From the NCBI GenBank assembly GCA_964512305.1, contig CAZEIW010000043.1, positions 1 to 64,000 on the forward strand: a DNA stretch of 64,000 bases, written 5' to 3'. Of the stretch, positions 55,488 to 63,843 are shown one piece after another (the stretch's first letter is position 1; the number at the start of each line of letters is the position of its first letter). The position numbers were made by a program, and so were the translations under genes. The stretch comes from CAZEIW01 sp964512305 (GTDB lineage: Bacteria > Pseudomonadota > Gammaproteobacteria > Burkholderiales > Burkholderiaceae_F). A model generated the notes under the pieces. The model was not told the DNA's origin, searched no databases, and worked only from the letters and a program-made list of their open reading frames with translations.

Positions 55488-56539
55488 GCAACCCCCTCGG
55501 CTTCGAAAGCAAGCAACCCGACCGCGAGCGCGGCGGCGCACTGGGCGGCCGCGGCCGCACCGACCGGCAACGCCCCGACCAGCGGCGCGAAATCAGCCAG
55601 CGGCCGCTGCATCCGGCGCGCGATGTGAGCGACCAGGAACGCGCCGCAGCCGGCGGCGACCAGCGGCGCCTCGGACGCCACCGGCGTGCGCGAAAGCACC
55701 GCGGCGATGCCCTGGCCGATCGTCTCCAGCTGGCGCTCGCGGAACCACCCGGCCAGCTCCCGCCAGCGCGGCAGCGATCCGCTTGCGGCATCCATGCCGA
55801 CCATGCGCGCGATCCGGCGCGCGCTCGCTTCGGCGGTCTTCGGGCCGCGATCGGCCGCGGGATGCTGGTCGACACTTTCGTCGAGCTCGCCGGTCAGCCG
55901 ATACACGTCGGCCATTGTCGCGAACGACTCGGGAATCAACGGGATCCACGCCCCGCCGCAGGGAGCCGCCGGCCCGAACGCGATCAGCGGCGTGCGGACG
56001 GTCCCGCTATAGACGAGCTCGCCGGCCACGAGCCGGGACGCATCGTCGTGGCCCTGCGCCAGGACCTTGCCGCCGCCGATCGGCACGATGTCCGTGGTCG
56101 TCGTTCCGATGTCGATCAGCAGCGCGTCGCGCACGCGCGCCGCGACCAGGGCGGCGGTCGCGCGCCAGTTCGCCGATGCGACATCGGCGGCACAGCCGCG
56201 CGCCGCCGAAGCGTCCACGAAGCCGCGCACGCCCGCGAAGATGCGCACCGGCCGCGGCGCGAAGCGCTCCCGCAGCGTCTGCGCGATGCGCGACACGCCG
56301 TCGGCGCGGTCGGTGAACAGATCGGCCATCTCGCCGCTCATCGTCGCCGCGTGGCGCGCCGCGTCGCCGAAGCGGGACTGCGCCCTGTCGAGCGCGCCCA
56401 GCAGGCGCGGCAGGCCCTCCCACAGCGGACAGACCCACTGCTCGGCCGCGACGGCCCGGCCCTCGCGGTCGATCGCGGCCGCCTTCAGGTGCGCGCCGCC
56501 GACGTCCCAGCCGATCAGCGCGAGCTCAGGCGAAGCCAT
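55484..56539 (-). CDS. mfnF: H4MPT-linked C1 transfer protein, MfnF-like (TIGR03123-like)
   Basis: A 351-residue protein with a hydantoinase A/ASKHA-type fold: IGWDVGGAHLKAAAID near the start, ATMSGEMADLFTDRADGV, and ALLIDIGTTTTDIVPIGGGKVLAQG in the middle, the last a phosphate-binding turn. MfnF couples the furan diphosphate to the tyramine (or, in bacterial methylofuran, probably tyrosine) side. Start ATG 56539 overlaps the preceding gene by 14 bases. Confidence 0.85.
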   Translation of the reverse strand: MASPELALIGWDVGGAHLKAAAIDREGRAVAAEQWVCPLWEGLPRLLGALDRAQSRFGDAARHAATMSGEMADLFTDRADGVSRIAQTLRERFAPRPVRIFAGVRGFVDASAARGCAADVASANWRATAALVAARVRDALLIDIGTTTTDIVPIGGGKVLAQGHDDASRLVAGELVYSGTVRTPLIAFGPAAPCGGAWIPLIPESFATMADVYRLTGELDESVDQHPAADRGPKTAEASARRIARMVGMDAASGSLPRWRELAGWFRERQLETIGQGIAAVLSRTPVASEAPLVAAGCGAFLVAHIARRMQRPLADFAPLVGALPVGAAAAAQCAAALAVGLLAFEAEGVA

Positions 56540-57521
56540 CGCACAGTCCGAGTTTGACCGGCCGGTCGTGGCGCCGCTCGATCGCTCCCGGGTCGCGCCT
56601 GAGCGCACCGGCGACGACGCGCTGCGCGAGGTTGATCCCCAGCGCGGCTGCGAGTCCGACGTAGGAGGTGGTGAGCCGCGGATTGACCTCGATCGCGACC
56701 GGCCCCGCGGCCGTCATGTTCAGATCGATCCCGAAATATCCGAACAGGCCCGGGATCGCCGCCGCGACGCGGCGTGCGAACGCGGCGAGATCCGGACGCG
56801 CCGCGAGCGCGTTCACGGTCAGCCCGGCGAGCTCCAGCGCGCCGTCGCGCACCCGCAGGTGCTGCCGGTTGACGCTCAGCAGCTGCGTGCCCGGACCGTC
56901 GCAGAAGACCGAAAGGCTGAGCGAATCGCCCTCGATCCACGGCTGGGCAACGTAGCCCGCTCCGCGCCGCGCGAGCGCCTGCGCCGCCTGCACCGCATCG
57001 TCGAAAAGCAGCGTATCCACCGCGCCTGCGCCGTCGTCGGGCTTGATCACCCAGCGCCGCGGTGCCCCAGGCAGGCGCTCGCCGGGCGTATAGGTCGGCA
57101 CCGCGGCGACGCCATGCGCCAGCAGGCGCGCGACGGTCCTGCGCTTGCTGGCAGCCACGGCGATCGCGGCCGGCCGCGGCGTCAGCAGCAGCCGGTCATG
57201 CGCAACGACGGCGCGCGCGAGGCGCTCCAGTTCGCCGCCCGTCTCGGGTGCGATCGGCCAGACCGCATCGGCGTCGGCGAGCTCGCGCGCGAAGGCCGCC
57301 GCGGGCGGCTCGCCGTGCCGCCGCCACGCGATCCGCGCGCGCTTCAAGGATGGCGACGGCAGGCGCGGATCGCGCGCGAACGTCACTTCGATGCCGGGAA
57401 CCGCCTCCAGATCGGCGAGCAGCGCGCGCAGCATCAACTCGCCTTCCCGTGCGAGCGCAGGCGGCAGATCCCCGTCGATGCAGCCGCCGCCGGTTATAAA
57501 CTCGTAGACATGGACTCGCAC
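56526..57521 (-). CDS. mfnD: ATP-grasp ligase, MfnD-like (tyramine/tyrosine-glutamate ligase)
   Basis: A 331-residue ATP-grasp enzyme from a GTG at 57521, which keeps the conserved opening VHVYEFITGGG. Further motifs: SKRRTVARLLAHGVAAVPTYTP, RRWVIKPDDGAGAVDTLLF (nucleotide binding) and GPVAIEVNPRLTTSYVGLAAALG (metal binding). In methanogens MfnD adds glutamate to tyramine. Bacterial methylofuran carries tyrosine and a polyglutamate tail, so the substrate may differ. Its first 12 bases overlap the start of the divergent HisA-like gene. Confidence 0.82.
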   Translation of the reverse strand: MRVHVYEFITGGGCIDGDLPPALAREGELMLRALLADLEAVPGIEVTFARDPRLPSPSLKRARIAWRRHGEPPAAAFARELADADAVWPIAPETGGELERLARAVVAHDRLLLTPRPAAIAVAASKRRTVARLLAHGVAAVPTYTPGERLPGAPRRWVIKPDDGAGAVDTLLFDDAVQAAQALARRGAGYVAQPWIEGDSLSLSVFCDGPGTQLLSVNRQHLRVRDGALELAGLTVNALAARPDLAAFARRVAAAIPGLFGYFGIDLNMTAAGPVAIEVNPRLTTSYVGLAAALGINLAQRVVAGALRRDPGAIERRHDRPVKLGLCDGFA

Positions 57522-58238
57522 GGGCGTTCAGGCTCGGCTCGGTTTGTCGTCGTTCCGGTCATCGACGTGCGCGCGGGTCAGGTCGTGCATGCGCGGCGGG
57601 GCGAGCGCGAACGCTACCGGCCGCTGAACTCCGGGATTGCGCATTCGGCGGCTCCGGAAGACGTGGTCGACGGACTGCTCGCACTTTACCCGTTCCGGAC
57701 CCTCTACATCGCGGACCTGGACGGGATCGGCGGGAGGGAGCCGCAGATCGCGCTGCTGCGGAGCCTGCGCAGGCGCGCCGTGAACGCCGAATTGTGGATC
57801 GACGCCGGCGTGGCGAGCCTGCCGCTTCTGCGCTCGATCGTCGAGATCGGAACGCCCGTGCTCGGGACGGAGAGCCTGACCGCGGACGGCGCCGATGCGA
57901 TCCTCAACAGGGCGCCCGATGCGGTGCTGTCGGTCGACTTCCGGGGGGCGCGGTTCCTCGGGCCGCCCGATCTTCTCGCCTCGCCCCGGCGCTGGCCGCG
58001 GCGCCTCATCGCGATGAACCTGGAACAGGTCGGCAGCGGCGCGGGACCGGATCTGGAACTGCTGGCGCGGCTGCGCGGCGCGGCTCCGCAGGGCGAGATC
58101 TATGCCGCCGGCGGCGTGCGCGATGCGCAGGATCTGCGCACCGTCGCGGCGGCAGGCGCCCGCGGCGCACTGGTCGCAACCTGCCTGCACGAACGGCGGT
58201 TGGACCGGGCGCAGATCGAAGCGATCGAGGGCGATTGA
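57510..58238 (+). CDS. HisA/HisF-family protein of H4MPT clusters (TIGR00734-like)
   Basis: A 242-residue TIM-barrel protein from ATG 57510. It has the HisA-type opening VVPVIDVRAGQVVHARRG, then LYIADLDGIGG and EIYAAGGVRDAQDLRTV with the phosphate-binding loops. This separate branch, distinct from true HisA, is found in methanogens and H4MPT-using bacteria, so a role in cofactor synthesis is likely but unproven. A TATAAA at 57496-57501 would start transcription almost at the ATG, so the message may be leaderless. Divergent from mfnD with overlapping 5' ends. Confidence 0.78.
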   Translation: MDSHGRSGSARFVVVPVIDVRAGQVVHARRGERERYRPLNSGIAHSAAPEDVVDGLLALYPFRTLYIADLDGIGGREPQIALLRSLRRRAVNAELWIDAGVASLPLLRSIVEIGTPVLGTESLTADGADAILNRAPDAVLSVDFRGARFLGPPDLLASPRRWPRRLIAMNLEQVGSGAGPDLELLARLRGAAPQGEIYAAGGVRDAQDLRTVAAAGARGALVATCLHERRLDRAQIEAIEGD

Positions 58239-58245
58239 AATTGCA

Positions 58246-58269
58246 ACGGGGCGGCCGCAGCCGCCCCGT
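58246..58269. terminator. bidirectional terminator between HisA-like gene and fae
   Basis: A perfect 10-bp stem (ACGGGGCGGC / GCCGCCCCGT) with a 4-base loop, followed on the minus strand by TGCAATTTCAAT. It lies between convergent stops at 58238 and 58291. Confidence 0.75.
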
Positions 58270-58290
58270 CGTGTCGCGGGCCGTGCCGCC

Positions 58291-58800
58291 TTACTTCGGC
58301 GAGAACGGGTGCTTGACCGAGCCCTTCTTCGCGGTGACTTCCGCTGCGGTCGGGGTTCCCGCCACGGCGCGCTCGATCGCCTCCTTGGTGGCGCGATAGT
58401 TGTAATCGAAGATCTTGTTGTCGTCGGCTGCCTGCCAGTGGATGAAGACGCCGACGCACACGAACAGGTTGTCGGCCTCATCGGCCGGGATCACGCCGGC
58501 CTGAACGCTGTCGGCCACGGCCCGCGCGACTGCCGCCTGCGCCGGCCCGAACATCTGCACTGCCTGCTTGGCGCCCTTGATCGTGACCTTGTTGAACATC
58601 ACGGTGTTGGGCTTGCAGGGGAGGTTCGGCGCGATCACCGCGAGCAGCGAGGTAAAGCCGTCCTTGTTGTTGGTCAGCGCATGGCAGAACGCCGACTCGG
58701 CGGAGCTCCCGCGCGGCCCGATCAGCAGGTCGATGTGTGCGACCTCGTTGCCGTCACCGATCAGCGATTCGCCCACACCGACCTTCGTGATTTTTGCCAT
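58291..58800 (-). CDS. fae: formaldehyde-activating enzyme
   Basis: A 169-residue Fae, which condenses formaldehyde with H4MPT to methylene-H4MPT and so detoxifies formaldehyde made in the periplasm. The sequence is canonical: VGVGESLIGDGNEVAHIDLLIG with the active-site His, ALTNNKDGFTSLLAVIAPNL, and KVTIKGAKQAVQMFGPAQAAVA. GGGAG lies before the ATG at 58800, and codons are regular, as expected for a highly expressed protein. Ends at the terminator at 58246-58269. Confidence 0.98.
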   Translation of the reverse strand: MAKITKVGVGESLIGDGNEVAHIDLLIGPRGSSAESAFCHALTNNKDGFTSLLAVIAPNLPCKPNTVMFNKVTIKGAKQAVQMFGPAQAAVARAVADSVQAGVIPADEADNLFVCVGVFIHWQAADDNKIFDYNYRATKEAIERAVAGTPTAAEVTAKKGSVKHPFSPK

Positions 58801-58901
58801 CTGTCTCTCCCTAACTGATGATTGCTGCGGTCGTTGAAAAAAAACGCGTGAAACCACTCGATGATGGCTCTCATGCCTCGCGCGCCGGTCCTGCCCCTCC
58901 C

Positions 58902-59798
58902 CTACGCCGGAGCCAGCTTCGCCGCGAAGATGGTTGCCACCGTCAGATCCGCGCTCGTGCCGGGATTCAATCCCTGAGCTTTCAAGCTTAGATCCCACCG
59001 CGCGAGCATTGCAACTGCATCCGCGGTATCCGTACTCTGAGCGAGACAACTCAGGCATTCCTTTGCATATATCGCTACCGCCTGCGCGGTATCGGTGCCG
59101 TGTTTCCTCTCGATGTGCGTGTCCAAGATCGCGGCCAGAAACGAGAGGTAAGTCCAGGTCGCGGCCAGTGCCTCGTCGCCGTACTTGCGCAGGCCGTCCT
59201 GCCATGCGGCCAGGCCGCGACCGAACACGTCCCTGAAGCCTTCGCTGTATTGGCGCGCGATGGTGTCGCGGGCCGCCGCCGCCCGCATCGCGGAAAGCAA
59301 GGTCACCGTGGGCGACTCGCGTACGTCGTAGCGCTCCGCGGTTCCGAGGCCGCCCGGCGCGGCGAGGCGGATCGCGCGATACGCGAGCTCCGCGTCGGCC
59401 TGATCGAGATCCTCCAGCACGCGCTCGACACGACGGCGCAGATCCGCCGGCCGCGCCGCGCCGGGCATCTCGGCCGCGCGGCACAGCGGCGCCGCGAGCA
59501 GCACGATGCCGAGGTTGGTATTGCATCGCACAACCCGCCGCGTCTCCGCGATCGCGCGCCACACGCGCATTCCGACGCGCGCGCCCGCAGCGCAGACGGC
59601 TGGCGCGCTCGCCTGCGCGGAGCGCAGGAAATCGTCGGCGGTCATTTCGTGCGCGGGCGCGCCAAGGCGCACGTTCCCCGGCTTGAGGGCGGCAACATCG
59701 AGCTCGCATGCCTGAAGGTAGCTCCGCTCGATCGCGCGCTGCGCGGCCGCGGCTTCAGGCTGCTCGGCCGGCGCGTCGATTCCGCCCGGAAGCCGCAT
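58902..59798 (-). CDS. CitG/MdcB-like triphosphoribosyl-dephospho-CoA synthase family protein
   Basis: A 298-residue all-helical protein of the CitG family: LQACELDVAALKPGNVRLGAPAHEMTADDFLRSA near the start, then NTNLGIVLLAAPL, RLAAPGGLGTAERYDVRE and GLNPGTSADLTVATIFAAKLA at the end. CitG makes the CoA-derived prosthetic group of citrate lyase, but no lyase genes are here. This family is regularly found in H4MPT gene clusters, so it probably transfers a phosphoribosyl-type group during pterin cofactor synthesis. That role is inferred. Five bases after the MptN-like gene. Confidence 0.82.
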   Translation of the reverse strand: MRLPGGIDAPAEQPEAAAAQRAIERSYLQACELDVAALKPGNVRLGAPAHEMTADDFLRSAQASAPAVCAAGARVGMRVWRAIAETRRVVRCNTNLGIVLLAAPLCRAAEMPGAARPADLRRRVERVLEDLDQADAELAYRAIRLAAPGGLGTAERYDVRESPTVTLLSAMRAAAARDTIARQYSEGFRDVFGRGLAAWQDGLRKYGDEALAATWTYLSFLAAILDTHIERKHGTDTAQAVAIYAKECLSCLAQSTDTADAVAMLARWDLSLKAQGLNPGTSADLTVATIFAAKLAPA

Positions 59799-59803
59799 GT
59801 CGG

Positions 59804-60715
59804 TCAGGCAGTCGCGTGGCGCCGGAGGTCGAGGTACCGGGCCGCGAGGTCCGCAACCAGCGCGTCGGCGATGCTGAACGGCACGACCGCCTGCAGGCCC
59901 TGCCAGGCCGGAACGCTGTTGACCTCGATCACGACCCAGCGTCCGCCGGCGTCGCGCATCAGGTCGACGCCCGCATAGTCGGTGCCGATCGCCGCGCTGG
60001 CCGCGACCGCAAGTTCCGCCAGTTCGCCCTCGGCCGGCACCGGCTCGACGCTCGCGCCGCGCGCCACGTTCGTGACCCAGCCACGCCCACGCCGCAGCAT
60101 CGCGGCGATCGGACGCCCGCCCGCGACGAGCACGCGCCAGTCGTGCCAGTTGCCGGCGCCCGAGTCGAGGAACCGCTGCAGGTACCACACGCCGTTGACC
60201 GCGGCTGCGTCGGGCACGTCGGAGCCGGCCGCGAGGCGCTGCAGCCCCTTGCCCTGCGAACCGAACAACGGCTTCGCCACCAGCTCATGGCCCTGCGAAG
60301 TTTCGCGCATCAGCACGTTGCGCGCGACGCTGGCCTGCTCCGTGACCCAGGTCGGCAGCGTCGGAATCCCGTGCCGGCGCAGCAGGAAAGTCGTCATCGC
60401 CTTGTCCACGCTGCGCTCGATCGAGCGCGCGTCGTTGTACACGGGCACGCCGAGCTCGCGCAGCGCGTGCAGAACGGAAAGGCGCAGCGTCACCTGCTCG
60501 AAAGTGCCGGCCGAAATGCCGCGCACGAACGCGGCCGCCGGCAGCTGCCGCTCGAATCCCGGCAGCCGGACGCCCGCGCGCGCGCCCTCGACGTCGACGC
60601 CACAGTCCGACAGGCTCGCATAGCGCGACTCGAGTCCGCGGCGCCTGAAGGCGCGGCGCAGCTCGCGCCCGTGCCAGCCGGGCTCGTCCGTCAGGATCGC
60701 GATCTGTGCCGGCAT
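59804..60715 (-). CDS. RimK-type ATP-grasp ligase, MptN-like
   Basis: A 303-residue RimK-like ligase. Motifs: VYNDARSIERSVDKAMTTFLLRRHGIPTLPTWV, ELVAKPLFGSQGKGLQRL (nucleotide loop), NWHDWRVLVAGGRPIAAMLRRG and WVVIEVNSVPAWQGLQ (metal site). In methanogens MptN adds glutamate to H4MPT, and bacterial homologues sit next to mch as here. Glutamylation of either the pterin or methylofuran is possible. Separated from mch by 13 bases. Confidence 0.8.
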   Translation of the reverse strand: MPAQIAILTDEPGWHGRELRRAFRRRGLESRYASLSDCGVDVEGARAGVRLPGFERQLPAAAFVRGISAGTFEQVTLRLSVLHALRELGVPVYNDARSIERSVDKAMTTFLLRRHGIPTLPTWVTEQASVARNVLMRETSQGHELVAKPLFGSQGKGLQRLAAGSDVPDAAAVNGVWYLQRFLDSGAGNWHDWRVLVAGGRPIAAMLRRGRGWVTNVARGASVEPVPAEGELAELAVAASAAIGTDYAGVDLMRDAGGRWVVIEVNSVPAWQGLQAVVPFSIADALVADLAARYLDLRRHATA

Positions 60716-60728
60716 GTGGACTCGAACA

Positions 60729-61715
60729 TCAGGACTCGAACGAGCGTGCCAGCAGCTCGTCGTTCGTCTCGCCGCCGCGGAAGCTGCGCCCGCTTGCGAG
60801 GTTGGTCACCAGGGCCGTGGCCGGAGCGAACAGCATCGGATCGATCTTGTAGAAGTCGAAACCGTAGCTGCGGAACACTTCCGCGAACGGCCTGCCGTAG
60901 TCGCGCGACGCGCTACAGGGCAGCCGCGCGGCGAGCTCGGCCGCCGCCCCATCGTCGCAGCGCACGAACAGGTGAACGGCTCCGCCGAACAGGATCGCAT
61001 CGTTGCTGCGTCCCATCGCGGTCAGGAACTCCGGCGACGGCGGCGGCAGCGGCGCATGCCCCGCGCCGTCGACCAGCGCGTCCAGGGGGAAGCCGAGCGC
61101 ATGCATCTTGTGCAGCGCGACCTCGAGCACGCGCGCGACGATCTGCACCATGCCGGCCAGGCTCTGGGTCGGCGTGAGGATCACGGTCAGCCTCCTGGGC
61201 GCGACGCCGCAGTCGCGGGCGACCTTGTCGATGATCTCCTCCGGAGGCGGGCGATCGACCTCCAGGACCAGGCAGGTGGCATCGCCCCGGTCGCGATAGC
61301 CGAGCTCGGCGAACAGCGGCTCCTTCACCGCGAGCGCGCGTGCCGGACCGGAGCCCAGCGCCTGGAATTTCTGTTTGCCGCTGCCCGCCGACAGGCTCCA
61401 GCCCGCGTATTGCGATCCGAGGCAGGCCAGAACCGGGTCGGACGCGGCGACCGTGACCGCTAGCGGCCAGCGGCCGGGGCCTGCAGTGAGCGCGACGGAA
61501 CCGAGCCCGCCCAGGCAGATCTCGGCGATGCGCCGGCCGGCCTCCAGGCCGCCGCGGGCGCCGATACCGGCGTCGATCAGGGTCGCGCCGCCCGGCATCG
61601 TCGTCACCACAAGCCGCAGGTCCCCGGCACGCTCGAGCAACTGAGCCACCAGCGGCGCCGAGCGGCCGTTGACGCTCGCTCGCGTCTGCACCGGCGGGGG
61701 CTGTCCGGGTTCCAT
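60729..61715 (-). CDS. mch: methenyl-H4MPT cyclohydrolase
   Basis: A 328-residue Mch, which hydrolyses methenyl-H4MPT to formyl-H4MPT in the cytoplasm. Recognised from VTTMPGGATLIDAGIGARGGLEAGRRIAEICLGGL, LGSQYAGWSLSAG, GYRDRGDATCLVLE and APLPPPSPEFLTAMGRSNDAILFGG. ATG 61715 is supported by the conserved start of the mature fold (SVNGRSAPLVAQLL). Five bases after the ATP-grasp gene upstream. Confidence 0.97.
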   Translation of the reverse strand: MEPGQPPPVQTRASVNGRSAPLVAQLLERAGDLRLVVTTMPGGATLIDAGIGARGGLEAGRRIAEICLGGLGSVALTAGPGRWPLAVTVAASDPVLACLGSQYAGWSLSAGSGKQKFQALGSGPARALAVKEPLFAELGYRDRGDATCLVLEVDRPPPEEIIDKVARDCGVAPRRLTVILTPTQSLAGMVQIVARVLEVALHKMHALGFPLDALVDGAGHAPLPPPSPEFLTAMGRSNDAILFGGAVHLFVRCDDGAAAELAARLPCSASRDYGRPFAEVFRSYGFDFYKIDPMLFAPATALVTNLASGRSFRGGETNDELLARSFES

Positions 61716-61720
61716 CGCCG

Positions 61721-62869
61721 TCAGGCTCGCGGGTTCAGCCGAGGTTCCAGCCGCAACTCGACGCTGCGGCGGCGCGCCGCCGCCTGCGCGCGCGCGCGCC
61801 GGGCCGTCGACGAAACGGCGTGCACCGTGCACACCGGCATGCCGGCCGCCACCTCCGCCGGCACCGTGGGCACGTCGCTGCACCACTGCGGGAACGTGAA
61901 ACGCGACGGCAGCCGGACCGGACGCGGCGCGTACACCAGCGCGTGCGCGCGCGCGCCCGGCGCCGCCGGCAGGCGCGCGGGCAGCCGTCCGCGGCACGCG
62001 AGCAGATGCTGCTCGAACAGCCCGCCGGGCCAGCCCGCGTCGTACAGATCGAGCGTCGCCGACGGACGAGGATTGATCTCGAGCACCTGGTAGCGCCCGC
62101 GCTCGAGCAGGAAATCGATGCTGTTGCACCCGACCAGCCCGAGCGACGCGACCAGCGCGTCCAGATCGGATTGCAGCCGCTCGCGCAGACGAGGCACGAG
62201 CTCGACCGGTCCGGCGGCCCCGCCGTACGCATGGCGGCAGCCGCCCGAGCGCGCGGTCCACTGTTGCGATACACCGACGATCGCGGCGCGGCGACCGTCG
62301 GCAAGGAACAGCGCCGAAAGGCTCAGTCCGGCGGCCCGGCGCTGGTAGTAGCGTGCCGTGCCGGGCGACCGCGCGGCGGGACGGACATGCGATCCGCCGC
62401 TCGCGCCGACGCGCTTCGACAGCCAGCCGCGAAGGTCGGCAGGCGCACTGAAGGCGATCGCCGGATGCGCGATCGCAAGCTCGTCCAGCAACCCGAAGAA
62501 CCCGACGGGATCCTTGACCCTGGTCACGGTCGACGGCGCATTGCCGCAAAGAGGCACCAGCTCGGAGAGCCGCGCGAGCAGGGGCGGGTCGCCTTCCAAA
62601 CCGGCGCCGACGACGAGCCCCTGATAGCGATGCCTGCGCGCCGCGCGTTCGACCCGGCCCATCAGATCGTCGGGATCGAAAGCCAGCGCTCGCGCATCGG
62701 TGTCGAGATGGCCCCGGACGCGTGCCGTCGCCTGTGCCCAGCGCCGGGTATCGCTGTCGTCGAACAGGTCGAGCGCATGCACGCGATGGCTGCCGCGCGC
62801 GGCCGATTGCGCAAGCGAGCGCGCCGACAGCGCGACGACCAGCCACGGGCTTGCGTTCGATCTCGTCAC
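61721..62869 (-). CDS. ATP-grasp protein of methylotrophy clusters
   Basis: A 382-residue ATP-grasp protein. WLVVALSARSLAQSAARGSHRVHALDLFDD forms the N-terminal Rossmann-like part. The grasp part has LRGWLSKRVGASGGSHVR and GCNSIDFLLERGRYQVLEINPRPSATLDLYD with the Glu-x-Asn-x-Arg metal motif. The tail beyond about residue 350 is Arg/Ala-rich and probably disordered. Homologues lie between mtdB and mch in methylotrophs, and their substrate is unknown. A second or third glutamate ligase for the C1 carriers is the simplest idea. Confidence 0.8.
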   Translation of the reverse strand: MTRSNASPWLVVALSARSLAQSAARGSHRVHALDLFDDSDTRRWAQATARVRGHLDTDARALAFDPDDLMGRVERAARRHRYQGLVVGAGLEGDPPLLARLSELVPLCGNAPSTVTRVKDPVGFFGLLDELAIAHPAIAFSAPADLRGWLSKRVGASGGSHVRPAARSPGTARYYQRRAAGLSLSALFLADGRRAAIVGVSQQWTARSGGCRHAYGGAAGPVELVPRLRERLQSDLDALVASLGLVGCNSIDFLLERGRYQVLEINPRPSATLDLYDAGWPGGLFEQHLLACRGRLPARLPAAPGARAHALVYAPRPVRLPSRFTFPQWCSDVPTVPAEVAAGMPVCTVHAVSSTARRARAQAAARRRSVELRLEPRLNPRA

Positions 62870-62897
62870 GGCCGCGCGGGACCGGATGGGCGGATCA

Positions 62898-63800
62898 CTA
62901 GCCGACGAGCGCTCGCGCCCGCGCGAAAGCGTCGCGAAAGTCGATGAACTGCGGCTTGTCGGCGCTCAGCATCACTTCGAACAGGCCGCGCTGCACCTTG
63001 TACTTGACGTTGCCGATCGCCAGCGCGCCGATGCCGACGGCACGTCCCGAGGCCGCCGCTAGCGGCTTGCCGCTGTCCATCACCGCGACCCCCTCGATGC
63101 CTTCCGGCGGCACGGCATTCACGTCGGCGGCAACCCGCAGCGCATCGGCCGACTCGAGATCGACCCGATCCAGCACCCGCACGCCCGCCTTGCCGCTGGC
63201 CAGCACGACGTGCTTGCCGCGCAACAGCGCCCGCCGCTGCGATGTGTCCGCGGCGCAGGCGGCGCCGACGGTCACGCCGTAGCGCTTGGCGCACATCGCC
63301 GCGACGCCGCGCGCGCGCTCGACACTGTGGTGGCTGACCAGCGTGACCGCGGCGCCGGCGCCGGCCGCGAGCATCCCGGCGCAGGCGCCGACCGGGCCCG
63401 TGCCTCCGAAGACAAGCACGTCGAGCCCCTGAAGCCCCGGTGCCTGGAGCTCGCGCAATTGCGCCTCGACCGCGGCGACCATCGCGGCGGCCGTCGTATA
63501 CGCGCCGCTCGGATCGGCGAAGACCGACGCCTGGAACGGCGGCACCATCGCCTTGCGCGCGGATTCGAGCATGTCGGCGGCGAGATCGAGCTCACGGCCG
63601 CCGATGAAGATGCCGGTGCGCTTAACGCCCTTCGGGCCACGCGAGAAGATCGCGTCCTGGGTGAGGCCGGCGATCTCCTCCAGCGTGACCTGGGTGTACG
63701 GCAGCACCGAGTTGAAGCCTGCGTCGAGCGCCATGTTGATGTCGAACGGGCTCGCATGGCGCGCGGGCGTGAAGAAATGCAGGATGAATGGGCTTTCCAT
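62898..63800 (-). CDS. mtdB: methylene-H4MPT dehydrogenase
   Basis: A 300-residue NAD(P)-dependent dehydrogenase that oxidises methylene-H4MPT to methenyl-H4MPT. MtdA/MtdB family motifs: FILHFFTPARHASPFDINMALDAGFNSVLPY at the start, RTGIFIGGRELDLAADML, and the Rossmann loop FGGTGPVGACAGMLAA. VLASGKAGVRVLD and VNAVPPEGIEGV follow. Context with mch and fae favours MtdB over MtdA, but cofactor preference cannot be read with certainty. Confidence 0.93.
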   Translation of the reverse strand: MESPFILHFFTPARHASPFDINMALDAGFNSVLPYTQVTLEEIAGLTQDAIFSRGPKGVKRTGIFIGGRELDLAADMLESARKAMVPPFQASVFADPSGAYTTAAAMVAAVEAQLRELQAPGLQGLDVLVFGGTGPVGACAGMLAAGAGAAVTLVSHHSVERARGVAAMCAKRYGVTVGAACAADTSQRRALLRGKHVVLASGKAGVRVLDRVDLESADALRVAADVNAVPPEGIEGVAVMDSGKPLAAASGRAVGIGALAIGNVKYKVQRGLFEVMLSADKPQFIDFRDAFARARALVG

Positions 63801-63843
63801 CGTCGAGGCTTTCCGGCTGTTTCGTTGGTTCCGTGGCCGCGCG

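Noticed and set aside
58902..59798. CitG-like gene as evidence of citrate or malonate lyase
   Set aside because: No lyase subunits, ligase or CitX gene lies nearby, and the gene is embedded among H4MPT genes.
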